Positions 63,566 to 64,000 of a DNA stretch of 64,000 nt are shown here, in pieces (the stretch's first letter is position 1; every line of letters starts with the position of its first letter). Under the pieces are notes generated by a model. That model worked only from the letters and a program-made list of their open reading frames with translations. It did not search any database and was not told where the DNA came from. The position numbers and the translations under genes were made by a program. The stretch is from Nemertoderma westbladi (taxonomy: Eukaryota; Xenacoelomorpha; Nemertodermatida; Nemertodermatidae): positions 38,469-102,468 of the forward strand of contig JAUCBJ010006730.1 in assembly GCA_032718475.1 (NCBI GenBank), read 5' to 3'.

Positions 63566-64000
63566 CAAGTGTCGCCTCCGGAGACTAATGAAACTCCCCC
63601 AATGTTGTTTAGAGTCTGATTGGAGATGTGTTCATTGCACTTGACACAATAAACCCGGCGTAGCATTCTTATGTATGTACCATCCAGAGATTTGGTATCA
63701 TCTGCGGTAGGAGTGCTGGTTCTACTGCTGGTTGCACCTCCACAACTCCCAATCCCCCATTATCCGCATCTTCAAGGCCAGTGTCCTTTAGGAGGCGTCT
63801 CACAAAAGTCATGGGCTGTCCGGCATGCTTATTTTCTCCATGGGGCTGCCAAAGCACAAGATTGTCCACATGCTGGTCCTCACGGCGAAAACAACGTCCT
63901 GCAAAGCTACTAGGATCGGCATGCTGCATTGCAGCTGCATTTTTAAGAATGCTGTGCCGGCTTGTCAACAAAATTGCACCGCCACAACTCCCTATCACCC
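63566..64000 (-). mobile_element. Three nested or joined RTE-like LINE fragments
   Basis: On the reverse strand three pieces of the same LINE 3' region abut: 63566-63722 (the segment with the MLRRVHCVK-equivalent), 63725-63906 (LRFAGH to the DLANV-equivalent) and 63907-64000 (the 3' end with a short TAG tail). The 63907 piece repeats sequence expected downstream of the 63725 piece, so at least two insertions are involved. The last piece runs off the window. Confidence 0.8.

Overview
The window is nuclear DNA of a multicellular animal. The evidence is a Src-family tyrosine kinase split by spliceosomal introns (34103-39410), two exons of a casein-kinase-1-like gene (53381-62344), several families of animal-type non-LTR retrotransposons, a Ty3/gypsy remnant, and very abundant satellites and hairpin elements in AT-rich DNA. 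Species and phylum cannot be fixed from the sequence alone; a marine invertebrate is the best guess.

Layout. 1-10.3 kb: an RTE-like LINE with an open endonuclease-reverse transcriptase frame, running into about 7 kb of a 26-bp satellite that is interrupted by a second LINE 3' end. 10.3-16.3 kb: AT-rich spacer with a dispersed repeat of about 100 bp and a LINE copy with an 11-bp target-site duplication. 16.3-17.1 kb: a single-exon gene for a secreted, probably GPI-anchored, saposin-like cysteine-rich protein. 17-24.2 kb: spacer with motif clusters and three repeat arrays (43 bp, about 205 bp and 35 bp units). 24.4-25.9 kb: an intact, intronless bacterial-type murE (UDP-N-acetylmuramoyl-dipeptide ligase), the strongest sign of horizontal transfer. 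26-34 kb: spacer, decayed LINEs, a 39-bp minisatellite and a small inverted-repeat element. 34.1-39.4 kb: the Src-family gene in five exons, which join in frame to 499 codons plus stop; its introns hold a SINE-like sequence and a deleted LTR retrotransposon. 40-46 kb: LINE graveyard. 46-53 kb: spacer with a TA-flanked hairpin element. 53.4-62.3 kb: two CK1-like kinase exons separated by an intron of about 8.75 kb that holds 39 copies of a 36-bp repeat and a 5.3-kb element with inverted repeats of about 650 bp. 62.3-64 kb: a splice-donor-derived minisatellite split by a 0.9-kb near-perfect palindrome, then nested LINE fragments.

The genes do not form an operon or an evident pathway. The points that stand out are: (1) a complete murE open reading frame in an animal contig; (2) a seven-residue acidic insertion in the Src activation loop; (3) repeated tandem duplication of sequence at exon-intron junctions, most strikingly an array of about 39 GTAAGT motifs directly after a CK1 exon; (4) a large, apparently gene-free element with long compound inverted repeats and CACAG termini; (5) LINE 3' ends that abut the 26-bp satellite at the same position of the unit. 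Intron-exon structures were inferred by eye from splice consensus, phase and protein family alignment; no search was run.
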